Shown: one piece after another, positions 1 through 8,345 of the stretch
How positions within the stretch are numbered: position 1 is the stretch's first letter
Layout of the letters: each line of letters starts with the position of its first letter
From: CAZHBA01 sp964530225
Lineage (GTDB): Bacteria; Pseudomonadota; Alphaproteobacteria; UBA6615
Assembly (NCBI GenBank): GCA_964530225.1
Contig: CAZHBA010000101.1
Span: 1 to 12,916, forward strand
Reading direction: 5' to 3'
DNA: 12,916 nt
Made by a program: the position numbers and the translations under genes
The notes under the pieces: generated by a model
Told to the model about the DNA's origin: nothing
The model's input: only the letters and a program-made list of their open reading frames with translations
Database searches by the model: none

Positions 1-1065
1 CAATAGTTTGATGAAGGTGGATTTGCCGTTGCCATTGGCGCCGAGCAGCGCGATGCGGTCGTCATTGTCGAGGCGCAACGAGATATTGTTGAGCACCGGC
101 GTGCCGTCATAGCCGATGCTAACTTGCTCGAAACTGTAGAGCGGCGGCGGTAGTTCGGCGATCGCGGGGAACAGGAAATTCGGCGCGCGCTCTTCGAGTA
201 GCTCGTTCGGTGGCTCTAGGCGCGCCAGCATCTTGAGGCGTGACTGGGCCTGCTTGGCCTTGGTCGCCTTGTAGCGGAAGCGGGCGACGAAGGCCTCCAT
301 ATGGGCGCGCTGAGCTGCTTGCTTGACGCGCTGCTTGGCGTTGAGTTTGGCCTGCAGGCGGCGAGTTTTCTCGAAGTGATCGTAATTGCCACGATAGGTG
401 GTGAGCTTGGCGCCTTCTAGGTGGACGGTCTGGTCGACCGCCATGTTGAGCAATTCGCGGTCATGGCTGATCAGCAGCACGGTGCCGTTGTAGTGGGCGA
501 TGAAATCTTCGAACCACAGCACCGCTTCCAGGTCGAGATGGTTGGTTGGCTCGTCGAGCAGCAGCAGGTCGGGGTTAGTGAACAGCAGCGAGGCCAGTGC
601 CACGCGCATGCGCCAACCGCCGGAGAAGGAGTCGCAGGGCTGCTGTTGCGCGGCCTCGCCGAAGCCCAGCCCAGCGAGAATGCGCGCCGCCCGCGCAGGG
701 GCGCTGTGGGCGTCGCGCTGTGCCAACGCCTCGTGAATTTCGGCGATGTGGCCGGGGTCGGTGGCGCTGTCGGCTTCCGCCCAAAGCGCGGCCAGTTCGC
801 GGTCGGCGGCGATCACCGTATTGATCAGGCTCTCCGGGCCGCTCGGCACATCCTGGCTGGTGATGCCAACGCGCCAACGCGCCGGCACCTCGATATCGCC
901 ACCATCGGCCTCGAGCGCACCGGTTATAAGCTGGAACAGCGTCGTCTTGCCGGCTCCGTTGCGCCCTACCAGACCCACCTTGGCGCCGGGATGGATAGCG
1001 GCGCTGACCTGGTCGAGCAGCACCCGCTCGCCGATCCGGTAAGTTAAGTTATTGATATTCAACAT
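1..1065 (-). CDS. YheS-like ABC-F family ATPase (3' end cut by window edge)
   Basis: The first 355 codons of a soluble ABC-F protein are present. Seen: first nucleotide-binding domain with Walker A GRNGAGKTT (34-42), signature SGGWR (148-152), Walker B ending LLLLDEP (167-173) and the NHLDL D-loop. A Lys/Arg/Gln-rich linker follows (about residues 225-290), containing the FRYKATKAKQAQSRLKML stretch typical of the YheS group. The second Walker A, GANGNGKST (342-350), lies right at the window edge. There are no membrane segments. Known of the family: ABC-F proteins bind the ribosomal E site and act on translation; some protect against ribosome-targeting antibiotics. The overall pattern resembles E. 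coli YheS more than EttA or Uup. The start ATG (1063-1065) has no clear Shine-Dalgarno and is divergent from dusA, 79 nt away. About the last 250-280 residues are expected beyond the window. Confidence 0.93.
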   Translation of the reverse strand, partial: MLNINNLTYRIGERVLLDQVSAAIHPGAKVGLVGRNGAGKTTLFQLITGALEADGGDIEVPARWRVGITSQDVPSGPESLINTVIAADRELAALWAEADSATDPGHIAEIHEALAQRDAHSAPARAARILAGLGFGEAAQQQPCDSFSGGWRMRVALASLLFTNPDLLLLDEPTNHLDLEAVLWFEDFIAHYNGTVLLISHDRELLNMAVDQTVHLEGAKLTTYRGNYDHFEKTRRLQAKLNAKQRVKQAAQRAHMEAFVARFRYKATKAKQAQSRLKMLARLEPPNELLEERAPNFLFPAIAELPPPLYSFEQVSIGYDGTPVLNNISLRLDNDDRIALLGANGNGKSTFIKLL

Positions 1066-1144
1066 TACGTATAGATCTGCTGGAGCTAGGGAGGTGGCGA
1101 AAACGGCTGTTCATTCTCGACTGTGCCCTTATATTGCCCGTGTT

Positions 1145-2161
<1,017 letters not shown>

Positions 2162-2229
2162 GAGGCTTTGATGGGCAGACGCGTTGACGTTGTCTTGGTA
2201 TGACAGAACGACCGACAGGAGACGGGCGA

Positions 2230-3258
2230 ATGGCCGGCAAGCGGATTGCAGTGGTGGGGACTGGCGCAAACGGAGCAGCCTTTGGCGCCGATATGGTCCG
2301 CTCCGGGCTGGATGTTACCTTCATCGAGCAGTGGCCGGCCCATGTCGAGGCGATGCGCGCCAGCGGTCTGCGCGTTGAGATGCCCGAAGAGACGGTGACC
2401 ACGCCGGTCCGCGTGTTCCATATGTGCGAAGTCGCGATGCTGCGGGAGCCCTTCGACATCGTCCTGCTGGGCGTCAAGGCCTACGATACGCGATGGGCGT
2501 GCGAACTGATTAAGCCGCTGGTCGCCCAGGACGGGTTGTTCGTCGGTCTCCAGAACGGCATGACGATCGACGATGTCGCCTCGATCATGGGGGCCGAGCG
2601 CACTCTTGGCGCGGTGATCGAAGTCGCGGCCGGCATGTTCGAACCTGGTGTGGTGGTGCGGCAAACCGGTCCGGCGGGAACCTGGTTTGGCATCGGCGCC
2701 TATGATGAGCAGACGCTCGGTCGCGAGGCGGAAGTTGCCGACGTCTTACGCCACGCCGGTGAGGTCGAAATCAAGGACGACATTCGGTCGGCAAAGTGGA
2801 TGAAGCTCGTTGTCAACGCGGCGGAGTTTCTGCCGTCCTCCATCCTCAACCTGCCGCTCGCCGAGGCTGTCGAACTGCCCGGTATCCGCGACGTGATGAT
2901 TGCATCGGGCCGGGAAGCCGTGCGGACAGCGATGGCGCTAGGCCACGAACTCGTTCCGATTTTTGGCAATAAGCGCATCGAGGCAAATGACCCGGATAGC
3001 TATGCGACGGTCCTTCTCGATGCGGTCCTGACCGGATGGACGCTCCAAGACACCAAGGTAACAGTGCTACAGGACTGGCTCAAGGAGCGGCGGGCCGAGG
3101 TCGATGACATTAACGGCCTTGTCGTCCGCGAGCAGCTGAGGCTCGGCGGCGAGGCCCCGGTCAACGCGCGGCTGGTCGAGATCGCCCATAGGATCGAGCG
3201 CGGTGAACTCAAGGCCGATGCTGCGAACGCCGATTTACTCAGATCGCTCCTCGTCTAG
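2230..3258 (+). CDS. Ketopantoate reductase family (ApbA/PanE-like) NADPH oxidoreductase
   Basis: A 342-residue protein with both domains of the 2-dehydropantoate 2-reductase family. Seen: an N-terminal Rossmann motif VVGTGANGA (8-16), LQNGM (107-111) matching the conserved Asn of the family, KWMKLVVNA (189-197) with Lys192 in the place of the catalytic lysine, and AEVDDINGLV (289-298) with Glu290 where PanE has its substrate-binding Glu, followed by a PVNARL-type end. The key residues are intact, so it is probably an active reductase. PanE makes pantoate for coenzyme A, but this family has many paralogues acting on other 2-oxoacids and nothing nearby is a pantothenate gene, so the exact substrate is open. 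AGGAG at 2217-2221 sits 8 nt before ATG 2230 and decides that start over an in-frame upstream alternative at 2200. It follows dusA by 68 nt on the same strand. Confidence 0.85.
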   Translation: MAGKRIAVVGTGANGAAFGADMVRSGLDVTFIEQWPAHVEAMRASGLRVEMPEETVTTPVRVFHMCEVAMLREPFDIVLLGVKAYDTRWACELIKPLVAQDGLFVGLQNGMTIDDVASIMGAERTLGAVIEVAAGMFEPGVVVRQTGPAGTWFGIGAYDEQTLGREAEVADVLRHAGEVEIKDDIRSAKWMKLVVNAAEFLPSSILNLPLAEAVELPGIRDVMIASGREAVRTAMALGHELVPIFGNKRIEANDPDSYATVLLDAVLTGWTLQDTKVTVLQDWLKERRAEVDDINGLVVREQLRLGGEAPVNARLVEIAHRIERGELKADAANADLLRSLLV

Positions 3259-3265
3259 GGACGAG
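3250..3265 (+). terminator. Stem-loop at the stop codon of the reductase gene
   Basis: CTCGTC TAGG GACGAG is a perfect 6-bp inverted repeat with a 4-nt loop that contains the TAG stop codon. It lies in the convergent space between this gene and murQ. It lacks a following T-run, so it is at best a weak or Rho-assisted terminator or an mRNA 3'-end protection structure. Confidence 0.25.
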
Positions 3266-3364
3266 TTGATAGGCTCGACGATACGTCATCTGTTGTCCGA
3301 GGCTAATTCCGACCGTCGGCGGCAACCGTCAGTTACGCCGCTCATCAAAATGCGGGGGCGCAGC

Positions 3365-4255
3365 CTATTCGCCGGTAGCGGCTAGCGCCTGGCGCAGATT
3401 ACCATCATGTTGCACCAGCAACGCCTGGGCGTCCCGCAGCGCCACACCCTTGGCGACCAGTATGGCGAGTTTGGTGTTGTCGCCGGCGGTGTATAGCGCG
3501 GCTTGGGCGCTGTTGGCGCCGACGCTGGCAATCTCGCAGATCATCCGCACCGCCCGCGCTTTCAATTTATTGTTGGTCAATAGTACGTCGACCATGTAGC
3601 CACCATAGGTGCGGTTGAGGCGGATCATCGTCACGGTCGACAACAGATTGAGCGTCACCTTCTGGACGGTACCGGCGGTCATGCGGGTAGAGCCACCGAT
3701 GGGTTCGGCTCCCGACGGCATGGCGATGGCATGCTCGGCAGCGTCGAGAAGCGGGCAGGGCGCGTTATTGGCGAGGGCGACCGTCAGAGCGCCGGCGGCG
3801 CGCGCGGCCTTGCAGGCGGCAACGGTATAGGGTGTGGTCCCGCTTGCCGAAACCGCGATGAGCGCGTCGGCCGGACCAAGCTTCAGTGCTGCCACTTCCG
3901 CGGCGCTCGCGTCGGCGTCGTCTTCGGCGCCTTCGATGGGTCGCGTTAACGCAGCCGTGCCGCCCGCAATCAAAAAGCCGACCCGCTCGGGCGGCCAGCC
4001 AAAGGTGGGGATGAGTTCGGAGCCGTCGAGCACCCCCAGCCGGCCCGATGTTCCGGCACCGGCATAGATGAGCCGGCCTGCTGATGTTTCGCGCAGGCGC
4101 GCAGCCAACACCGAGGCGGTACTTGCGATGGCCTTGCTGGCGTTCCGCGTCGCCGCTAACCCGGTAACCTGCGCATCCAAAATAAGGCCGATAATCCCTT
4201 CGTTGGAGTGCGCGTCGAGGTCGTGGTAACGGGTGTCAAAATCTTCGGTGTGCAT
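3365..4255 (-). CDS. murQ: N-acetylmuramic acid 6-phosphate etherase MurQ
   Basis: A 296-residue cytosolic SIS-domain lyase that cleaves the D-lactyl ether of MurNAc-6-P to give GlcNAc-6-P and lactate, in recycling of the cell's own wall or scavenging of others'. Seen: IYAGAGTSGRLGVLDGSE (63-80), with Glu80 matching the catalytic Glu of the family, then IEGAEDDA (107-114) with the second acidic cluster, SASGTTPYTVAA in the sugar-phosphate site, and the MurQ signature GGSTRMTAGTVQK. The length is that of the family (about 300). The frame is open further upstream to 4438, but that part does not look like MurQ and overlaps the divergent kinase gene, so ATG 4253-4255 is used. No strong Shine-Dalgarno is seen. 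It is divergent from the kinase (111 nt apart), consistent with shared control; I see no clear operator there. Confidence 0.95.
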   Translation of the reverse strand: MHTEDFDTRYHDLDAHSNEGIIGLILDAQVTGLAATRNASKAIASTASVLAARLRETSAGRLIYAGAGTSGRLGVLDGSELIPTFGWPPERVGFLIAGGTAALTRPIEGAEDDADASAAEVAALKLGPADALIAVSASGTTPYTVAACKAARAAGALTVALANNAPCPLLDAAEHAIAMPSGAEPIGGSTRMTAGTVQKVTLNLLSTVTMIRLNRTYGGYMVDVLLTNNKLKARAVRMICEIASVGANSAQAALYTAGDNTKLAILVAKGVALRDAQALLVQHDGNLRQALAATGE

Positions 4256-4366
4256 GTGACCGAATCGTTTGCGGCGTGTGGACGGTTTTCCATACCATAA
4301 ATCGCCAACGGACGGCGCGCCCAGTGCTATAGGGTATGCGTCAAATTTTGTTAGTGAGCAAGACGA

Positions 4367-5272
4367 ATGCCGAAACAGCTTTTTTGTTGCGTCGATGGCG
4401 GTGGCAGTAAAACTCAGGTCGCGCTGTTCGACGAACAAGATCGCCGCCTTGGCTTGACCATGGCCGGGCCGACCAGCCTAACCCTGCGCGGGGAGCAAGC
4501 GTGGGACATTATCGTCGAGGCCGTGCAGGGGCTGTGCGGCACCGTTGGCCTTGTACCTGGAGACCTCAGCGACATGCATTTTGGTATTGGGCTCGCTGGT
4601 GCCAACGATACCGCGCAGCGCGCGCATTTCATCGATGGTGCGCCCGCCGTGGGTGCGTTGCACGTGGCCACCGATGCCTATATCGCGGCCCTGGGCGCCC
4701 ATAACGGCAAGCCGGGTGCGATCGTCATCGTCGGCACGGGTTCGGTGGGCTACTGCATCGAGGGGTCCGCTGGCTCCCGCTTAGTTGGCGGCTGGGGTTT
4801 CCCCATCGGAGACGAAGGCAGTGGCGCTTGGCTCGGCCGGGCGGCATTGGCCCAGGCCATTCATGTGTTGGAGGGGCGCGACGAACCGCACGCTACGGGT
4901 ATGCACCGGGCGCTAATCGGGCATTGCGGTGGTTCCCGCGATGGCATTCTACGGTGGTTGCACGATGCTAGCTCAACCCAATATGCCGAGCTGGCGCCGG
5001 TGGTAATTGACCGCGCTGGCAGTGGCGATACGGCCGCTGTGCAGTTGGCTATCGCCGCCGGTATCGAAATCGACGCGTTGGCACAGGCCCTCGATCCGAA
5101 TCGGCAAGTACCGCTGTCGCTGGTCGGCGGTCTGGCACAGCCGTTGACGCCTTATTTACCGACTCAATTGCGGGACTGGATACAAAACCCCCATGACGAA
5201 CCCATCGCTGGCGCGTTGATGTTGGCCCAGGGAAAAGCGCCTGACGAAAACCTGGCGGGGGGAGGGGATTAG
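4367..5272 (+). CDS. BadF/BadG-type amino-sugar kinase (GlcNAc and/or MurNAc kinase, MurK/NagK-like)
   Basis: A 301-residue ASKHA-fold kinase. Seen: phosphate-1 loop DGGGSKT (10-16), GIGLAGAND (73-81), a TDAYIAALGA stretch with Asp103 as the probable catalytic base, phosphate-2 loop IVGTGSVGY (121-129), GGWGFPIGDEGSGAWLG (141-157), and the adenosine motif LVGGLAQPL (252-260). This layout is that of the N-acetylglucosamine kinase branch of the BadF/BadG/BcrA/BcrD family, which includes Clostridium MurK, an enzyme that phosphorylates both MurNAc and GlcNAc at O6. Flanking murQ, nagA and namZ all handle MurNAc or GlcNAc, so the substrate is one or both of these; the sequence alone does not decide. 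Its stop lies 2 nt before the nagA start, so translation is probably coupled. ATG 4367 has only a weak ribosome-binding site. Confidence 0.88.
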   Translation: MPKQLFCCVDGGGSKTQVALFDEQDRRLGLTMAGPTSLTLRGEQAWDIIVEAVQGLCGTVGLVPGDLSDMHFGIGLAGANDTAQRAHFIDGAPAVGALHVATDAYIAALGAHNGKPGAIVIVGTGSVGYCIEGSAGSRLVGGWGFPIGDEGSGAWLGRAALAQAIHVLEGRDEPHATGMHRALIGHCGGSRDGILRWLHDASSTQYAELAPVVIDRAGSGDTAAVQLAIAAGIEIDALAQALDPNRQVPLSLVGGLAQPLTPYLPTQLRDWIQNPHDEPIAGALMLAQGKAPDENLAGGGD

Positions 5273-5274
5273 AT

Positions 5275-6366
5275 ATGGCAAATCTCACCGGCCGCATTCT
5301 GACGCCTGACGGCTGGATCTCGGGCAGCGTCGAGTTCGGCGAAAAGATCATCGCGGTGCGCTCCGGTAACGGTGACGGGGGGCTTACCATTTTGCCGGGC
5401 TTCGTCGATTTGCACGTGCCCGGCGGCGGTGGCGGCGATGTTATGCAGGGCGAGGCTGCCATCCGGCGCTGTGCTTCTCTGCATGCGCAGCATGGCACGA
5501 CGTCTTTGTTGGCGACGACGATAACGGCGCCCATCGATGACATTTTGAATGCAGTTACTGCAGTCGCCGGCGTTGCTGGCGACCGGCAACAAGGCGAGGC
5601 GCGAATTCTCGGCGCCCATTTGGAAGGCCCCTATCTCAATCCTGAGTGTTTGGGTGCGCAGCCGCCCTTCGCGCAGGCACCAGACCTGGCGTTTGTCGGC
5701 AGACTGTGTGAGCGCGCGCCGGTGCGCCTGGTCACTCTGGCGCCGGAATGCGACCCCGGACACGCGTTGATCAAGGATTTGGCGGCCCGCGGTATCGCGG
5801 TTCAGATTGGCCACAGCACCGCCGACTACGACGAGACGGTGCGGGCGCTAGAGGACGGCGCACGCGGGTTTACTCATTTGTACAACGCCATGTCACCGCT
5901 GCATCAACGAGCGCCCGGCGTCGTTGGCGCAGCGCTGGCCCATGGCGAATACGCTGCCCTCATCCCCGATCTGGTTCATGTCGCGCCGGGCGCTATTCTC
6001 GCCGCGCTGCGGGCGGTGTCGCGGTTGTACTTCGTTACCGATGCGACGGCGGCGGCGGGTATGCCCGATGGCGACTATCCGCTGGGCCGCCATACCGTGA
6101 CCAAGCGTGGCGGCAGAGTATTCCTGGCCGACGACACTCTGGCCGGTAGCACACTGACCATGGATCAGGCCCTGCGCAACCTCGTTTCCATCGGCTTGGA
6201 CGTGGCGGATGCCAGCCAACGGCTGTCGGCCTTCCCCGCCGATTTTATCGGCGCCCGCGGTCGCGGGCGTATCGCCGAGAGGGCTTATGCAGACTTCGCC
6301 GTACTTGATGTCGATCTGCAGGTGGTCCAGGTGGTGGTCGAGGGTGAGACGGTGTTTACGGCCTAA
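5275..6366 (+). CDS. nagA: N-acetylglucosamine-6-phosphate deacetylase
   Basis: A 363-residue amidohydrolase that converts GlcNAc-6-P to GlcN-6-P and acetate, the step after MurQ and the kinase. Seen: PGFVDLHVPGGGGGD (41-55), HLEGPY (115-120) with the metal-binding Glu117, IGHST with His180, THLYNAM with His201, and FVTDATAAAG with Asp256 as catalytic acid/base; a C-terminal beta segment closes the composite domain. It is slightly shorter than E. coli NagA (382). The usual basic residue in the loop after HLEGP(Y/F)LNP is absent here (PECLGAQ), a small oddity. GGAGGGG at 5261-5267, 7 nt before ATG 5275, is a strong ribosome-binding site lying inside the end of the kinase gene. Its stop overlaps the end of namZ on the other strand. 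Confidence 0.94.
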   Translation: MANLTGRILTPDGWISGSVEFGEKIIAVRSGNGDGGLTILPGFVDLHVPGGGGGDVMQGEAAIRRCASLHAQHGTTSLLATTITAPIDDILNAVTAVAGVAGDRQQGEARILGAHLEGPYLNPECLGAQPPFAQAPDLAFVGRLCERAPVRLVTLAPECDPGHALIKDLAARGIAVQIGHSTADYDETVRALEDGARGFTHLYNAMSPLHQRAPGVVGAALAHGEYAALIPDLVHVAPGAILAALRAVSRLYFVTDATAAAGMPDGDYPLGRHTVTKRGGRVFLADDTLAGSTLTMDQALRNLVSIGLDVADASQRLSAFPADFIGARGRGRIAERAYADFAVLDVDLQVVQVVVEGETVFTA

Positions 6367-7490
6367 TTGCGCCACTGCGCTAGCACATCTTCGGCGCTGT
6401 TGCCGCGGTCGAGCGCCGTGCGTAGACTGTCGTTGCCCAGCAGGATATCGATCATCGGGCAATCGCTTTTTGCGGGCTTCCAGCTAAAATCCGGGTGCGT
6501 GCTGGCGACCCATGCCAGTAACCGCACACCGAAACCAAAACCATCGCATTGGCTGGTTCTTCGCTCGAAGCGAATGGCCGGTAGCGATTGCTTCGCATAG
6601 TCACCCGTAGTGGGATGAATTTCGCATGCCGTGGCCTCGATGCCCGTAGGCCAGCTGTTGGTGGCTTCGGTAGCGGCAGTTACGTTGAGCCACGGTGCGC
6701 CGATGCAGCGGAAGGACAGCGGCGTGCCACGTCCCTCGCTCAGGTTGGTCCCTTCGAACAGCACCAGACCGGGATAGAACTGGAGCGTGTCTGGGGTCAC
6801 AAGAGAGGGGGAAGGCGGTACCCAGGGAGCTTCGTGGCGGGTGTCATCATTCCCAGCTGGTATCATCGTCAACCCCGAAGCGTAGGGATGGTAGCTCAGG
6901 GTCTCAGTGATCAGGGAGCCCAATGTCCTGCCATGGATAAAAGGCACCGCGAAATAAGCCAGGAACGACTGGAAACGGGGGTCTAGGGGCGGTCCAGCCG
7001 TGGTGGTCCCGAGCGGATTTTCGCGGTCGCAGATAATGACTTCGATCCCGGCATCGAGTGCCGCTTGTGCCGCCATCGCGGCGGTCGCCGCGTAGGTGTA
7101 GCAACGCACACCCACGTCTCTCAGATCTATGATCAGAACGTCGATCGTCGCCAGATGATCGGGCTTCGGCGCCTGGCGTTGGCCATACAGGCTGATGATG
7201 TCGATGCCGCTGGTCCCGTCGCGGTGGTCGGAAACAGACGCGCCGGCTGCCATATCGGTGGTGAAGCCGTGCTCGGGCGCGAATAAGCAAGCGAGACCCG
7301 AATTCGATCCTTCAGCGAGTGCTTCATTGAGGGCGCTGGCGCTTTGCGTTCCGTCCGCTGTTCGGCAGCCTGCATTGGTCAGCAGGCCGACCGAGCGCTG
7401 TTTCAGCGTGGCCAGACGATCGCCATCAGCCAGTAATCTGTCGATACCAGAAGACAACGCCAAAAGGCCGGGACGGGACGAGCGGGTCAC
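6363..7490 (-). CDS. namZ: Exo-beta-N-acetylmuramidase NamZ (DUF1343, GH171)
   Basis: A 375-residue member of the former DUF1343 family, whose B. subtilis member (YbbC/NamZ) removes MurNAc from the non-reducing end of peptidoglycan fragments. Seen: SVGLLTNAGC (33-42), LFAPEHGF (69-76) with Glu73 in the conserved putative catalytic motif, IDLRDVGVRCYTY (121-133), VIICDRENPLG (151-161), PWVPPSPS (222-229), EGTNLSEGRGT (246-256) and GAPWLNV (264-270). All hallmark blocks are present and unbroken. The start is GTG 7488-7490, the only upstream start before a stop; TTG codons at residues 10 and 12 are alternatives. No hydrophobic signal segment is visible, unlike the secreted Bacillus enzyme, so a cytosolic location is inferred. 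It ends 4 nt into the tail of nagA (convergent). Confidence 0.9.
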   Translation of the reverse strand: MTRSSRPGLLALSSGIDRLLADGDRLATLKQRSVGLLTNAGCRTADGTQSASALNEALAEGSNSGLACLFAPEHGFTTDMAAGASVSDHRDGTSGIDIISLYGQRQAPKPDHLATIDVLIIDLRDVGVRCYTYAATAAMAAQAALDAGIEVIICDRENPLGTTTAGPPLDPRFQSFLAYFAVPFIHGRTLGSLITETLSYHPYASGLTMIPAGNDDTRHEAPWVPPSPSLVTPDTLQFYPGLVLFEGTNLSEGRGTPLSFRCIGAPWLNVTAATEATNSWPTGIEATACEIHPTTGDYAKQSLPAIRFERRTSQCDGFGFGVRLLAWVASTHPDFSWKPAKSDCPMIDILLGNDSLRTALDRGNSAEDVLAQWRN

Positions 7491-7570
7491 GCCGGCGAAA
7501 CTATCTTATGCTGAGCGGGGGAGGCAATTGCCGCGACGCTGCGTGGTGCGGGCTTAGGCGAATGTTTCGA

Positions 7571-7818
7571 CTAAGGATCCAGCTCCGCTATTCGCGCCCC
7601 GAATTTGTTCGGGAAGTTCTTCGGCGGGAAAATGCTGCAAAACGTCGCCGGTTTAGGGTCGAGGATTTTGACCAACACTTCCTTTTTATCCTCACCGTAG
7701 TTGAGGCATGCATGTGCGCTGCACGGCTTCAGGCTCTGGCTCGTGCACAACAGGTTTCGCGTCGTCCCGCAGGGGGGACGGCCTGGTGAGGATTTCCGAT
7801 TGCTTCGAGATTGGCCAC
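7571..7818 (-). pseudogene. Frame-broken small gene, 80-residue product of unknown function
   Basis: No single frame is open here, but three successive minus-strand frames join into one convincing protein. GGAGG (7825-7829) lies 6 nt before a GTG start (7816-7818) that opens MANLEAIGNPHQAVP. Removing one base from a C6 run (7772-7777 on the plus strand) continues into RDDAKPVVHEPEPEAVQRTC. Removing one unit of a tandem ATGC duplication (7706-7713) continues into LNYGEDKKEVLVKILDPK and ends FGARIAELDP at TAG 7571-7573. The 248 nt less 5 extra bases is 81 codons exactly. Composition and third-position GC look coding. I do not recognise the family; it carries no signal peptide. It lies 80 nt upstream of namZ on the same strand. 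It may be a true pseudogene or hold assembly errors; the 4-bp duplication argues for real mutation. Confidence 0.5.
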
Positions 7819-7884
7819 AACCATCCTCCGAGCAACAGTGATAAGGCTATGTACTAGTTTCCAGGAAGCGCCAACGAATCGGCT

Positions 7885-8036
7885 AAATTCTGATACCGTT
7901 AATATCCGGAATTATTTCCTATTTTGAAGTGTATAGAAAGTTTTATCAAATAAAAAACGGACAAATGCAGTAATATATAATTTTAAGTAAATTCGAATAT
8001 TGTCTTAATAAAATTGTCGGGATTTTACAGGCTTTA
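7885..8036. other. AT-rich intergenic island
   Basis: About 150 bases of strongly AT-rich sequence (runs such as ATATATAATTTTAAGTAAAT) in an otherwise GC-rich window. It lies between the zinc-ribbon-like gene, which ends at 8037, and the broken 80-residue gene, both on the minus strand. No open frame or clear terminator hairpin is seen; it probably holds the promoter and upstream AT element for the broken gene, or is a site for a DNA-bending or silencing protein. Confidence 0.5.
7921..7949 (-). promoter_or_regulatory. Possible sigma-70-type promoter for the broken small gene
   Basis: On the minus strand, TTGATA (7949-7944) and CAAAAT (7926-7921) are separated by 17 nt inside the AT-rich island. 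The -35 is good and the -10 only fair (4 of 6). In such AT-rich sequence chance matches are common. Confidence 0.22.
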
Positions 8037-8315
8037 TCAGCCGTGCCGGGTAACCAGCCCATGAGACGGCCAATTAGGCCGTGTTGCGATGTCTTTTGCG
8101 CCACAGCCGCTGCAACGCAGGCGAGCGCCCACCTCCGGCACTGGAAAACCGGGCCCGAATTGGGCTACTAGCACCCGCGCTAACAGGACCGCATGGTGGC
8201 TACAGCGGTTGCACCAACAGAATACATCGACCTGATGGGTCACCAACTCGCCCATGGTAATTGCGGAAATTTGCTGTTCGCGGGCGTTTTGCCACCGGCG
8301 TTTGAGGGCAGCCAT
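8037..8315 (-). CDS. Small zinc-ribbon-like protein of unknown function
   Basis: A 92-residue protein with two cysteine knuckles: CWCNRC at 33-38 (followed by HH at 40-41) and CSGC at 68-71, separated by a hydrophobic segment and PEVGARLRC. It ends with GAKDIATRPNW. This spacing suggests a structural zinc-binding fold. It resembles small, unnamed alphaproteobacterial proteins ending in CxxCG...RP(N/A)W that I recall, but I cannot name a function. The first 20 residues are basic and helical; an alternative start is Met21 (8253-8255). Start 8315 is preferred because a good promoter (8346-8374) would start the transcript about 24 nt upstream. No Shine-Dalgarno is evident. It is followed by the AT-rich island. 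It could bind nucleic acid or a protein partner; this is only inference. Confidence 0.75.
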   Translation of the reverse strand: MAALKRRWQNAREQQISAITMGELVTHQVDVFCWCNRCSHHAVLLARVLVAQFGPGFPVPEVGARLRCSGCGAKDIATRPNWPSHGLVTRHG

Positions 8316-8345
8316 GGGACATCGAAAGTTTTGAGAACGAAAAAG

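Noticed and set aside
421..1047. Plus-strand 208-codon open frame
   Set aside because: Antisense to the ABC-F gene, whose Walker and signature motifs are clear on the minus strand.
2184..2204. TTGACG ... TATGAC as a promoter for the reductase gene
   Set aside because: Spacing is only 9 nt, far too short for a sigma-70 promoter.
4256..4438. Upstream extension of murQ to 4438
   Set aside because: Overlaps the divergent kinase and adds 61 residues not found in the MurQ family.
7598..7613. CCCGAA TTTG TTCGGG hairpin as a terminator
   Set aside because: Perfect stem but no T-run, and it lies inside the coding part of the broken 80-residue gene.
7508..7789. Plus-strand 93-codon open frame
   Set aside because: Antisense to the repaired 80-residue gene; Arg-rich shadow-frame composition.
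7660..7840. Possible structured RNA (tmRNA or RNase P RNA) in the gene-poor stretch
   Set aside because: No diagnostic conserved cores found; the sequence is better explained as a broken coding gene.
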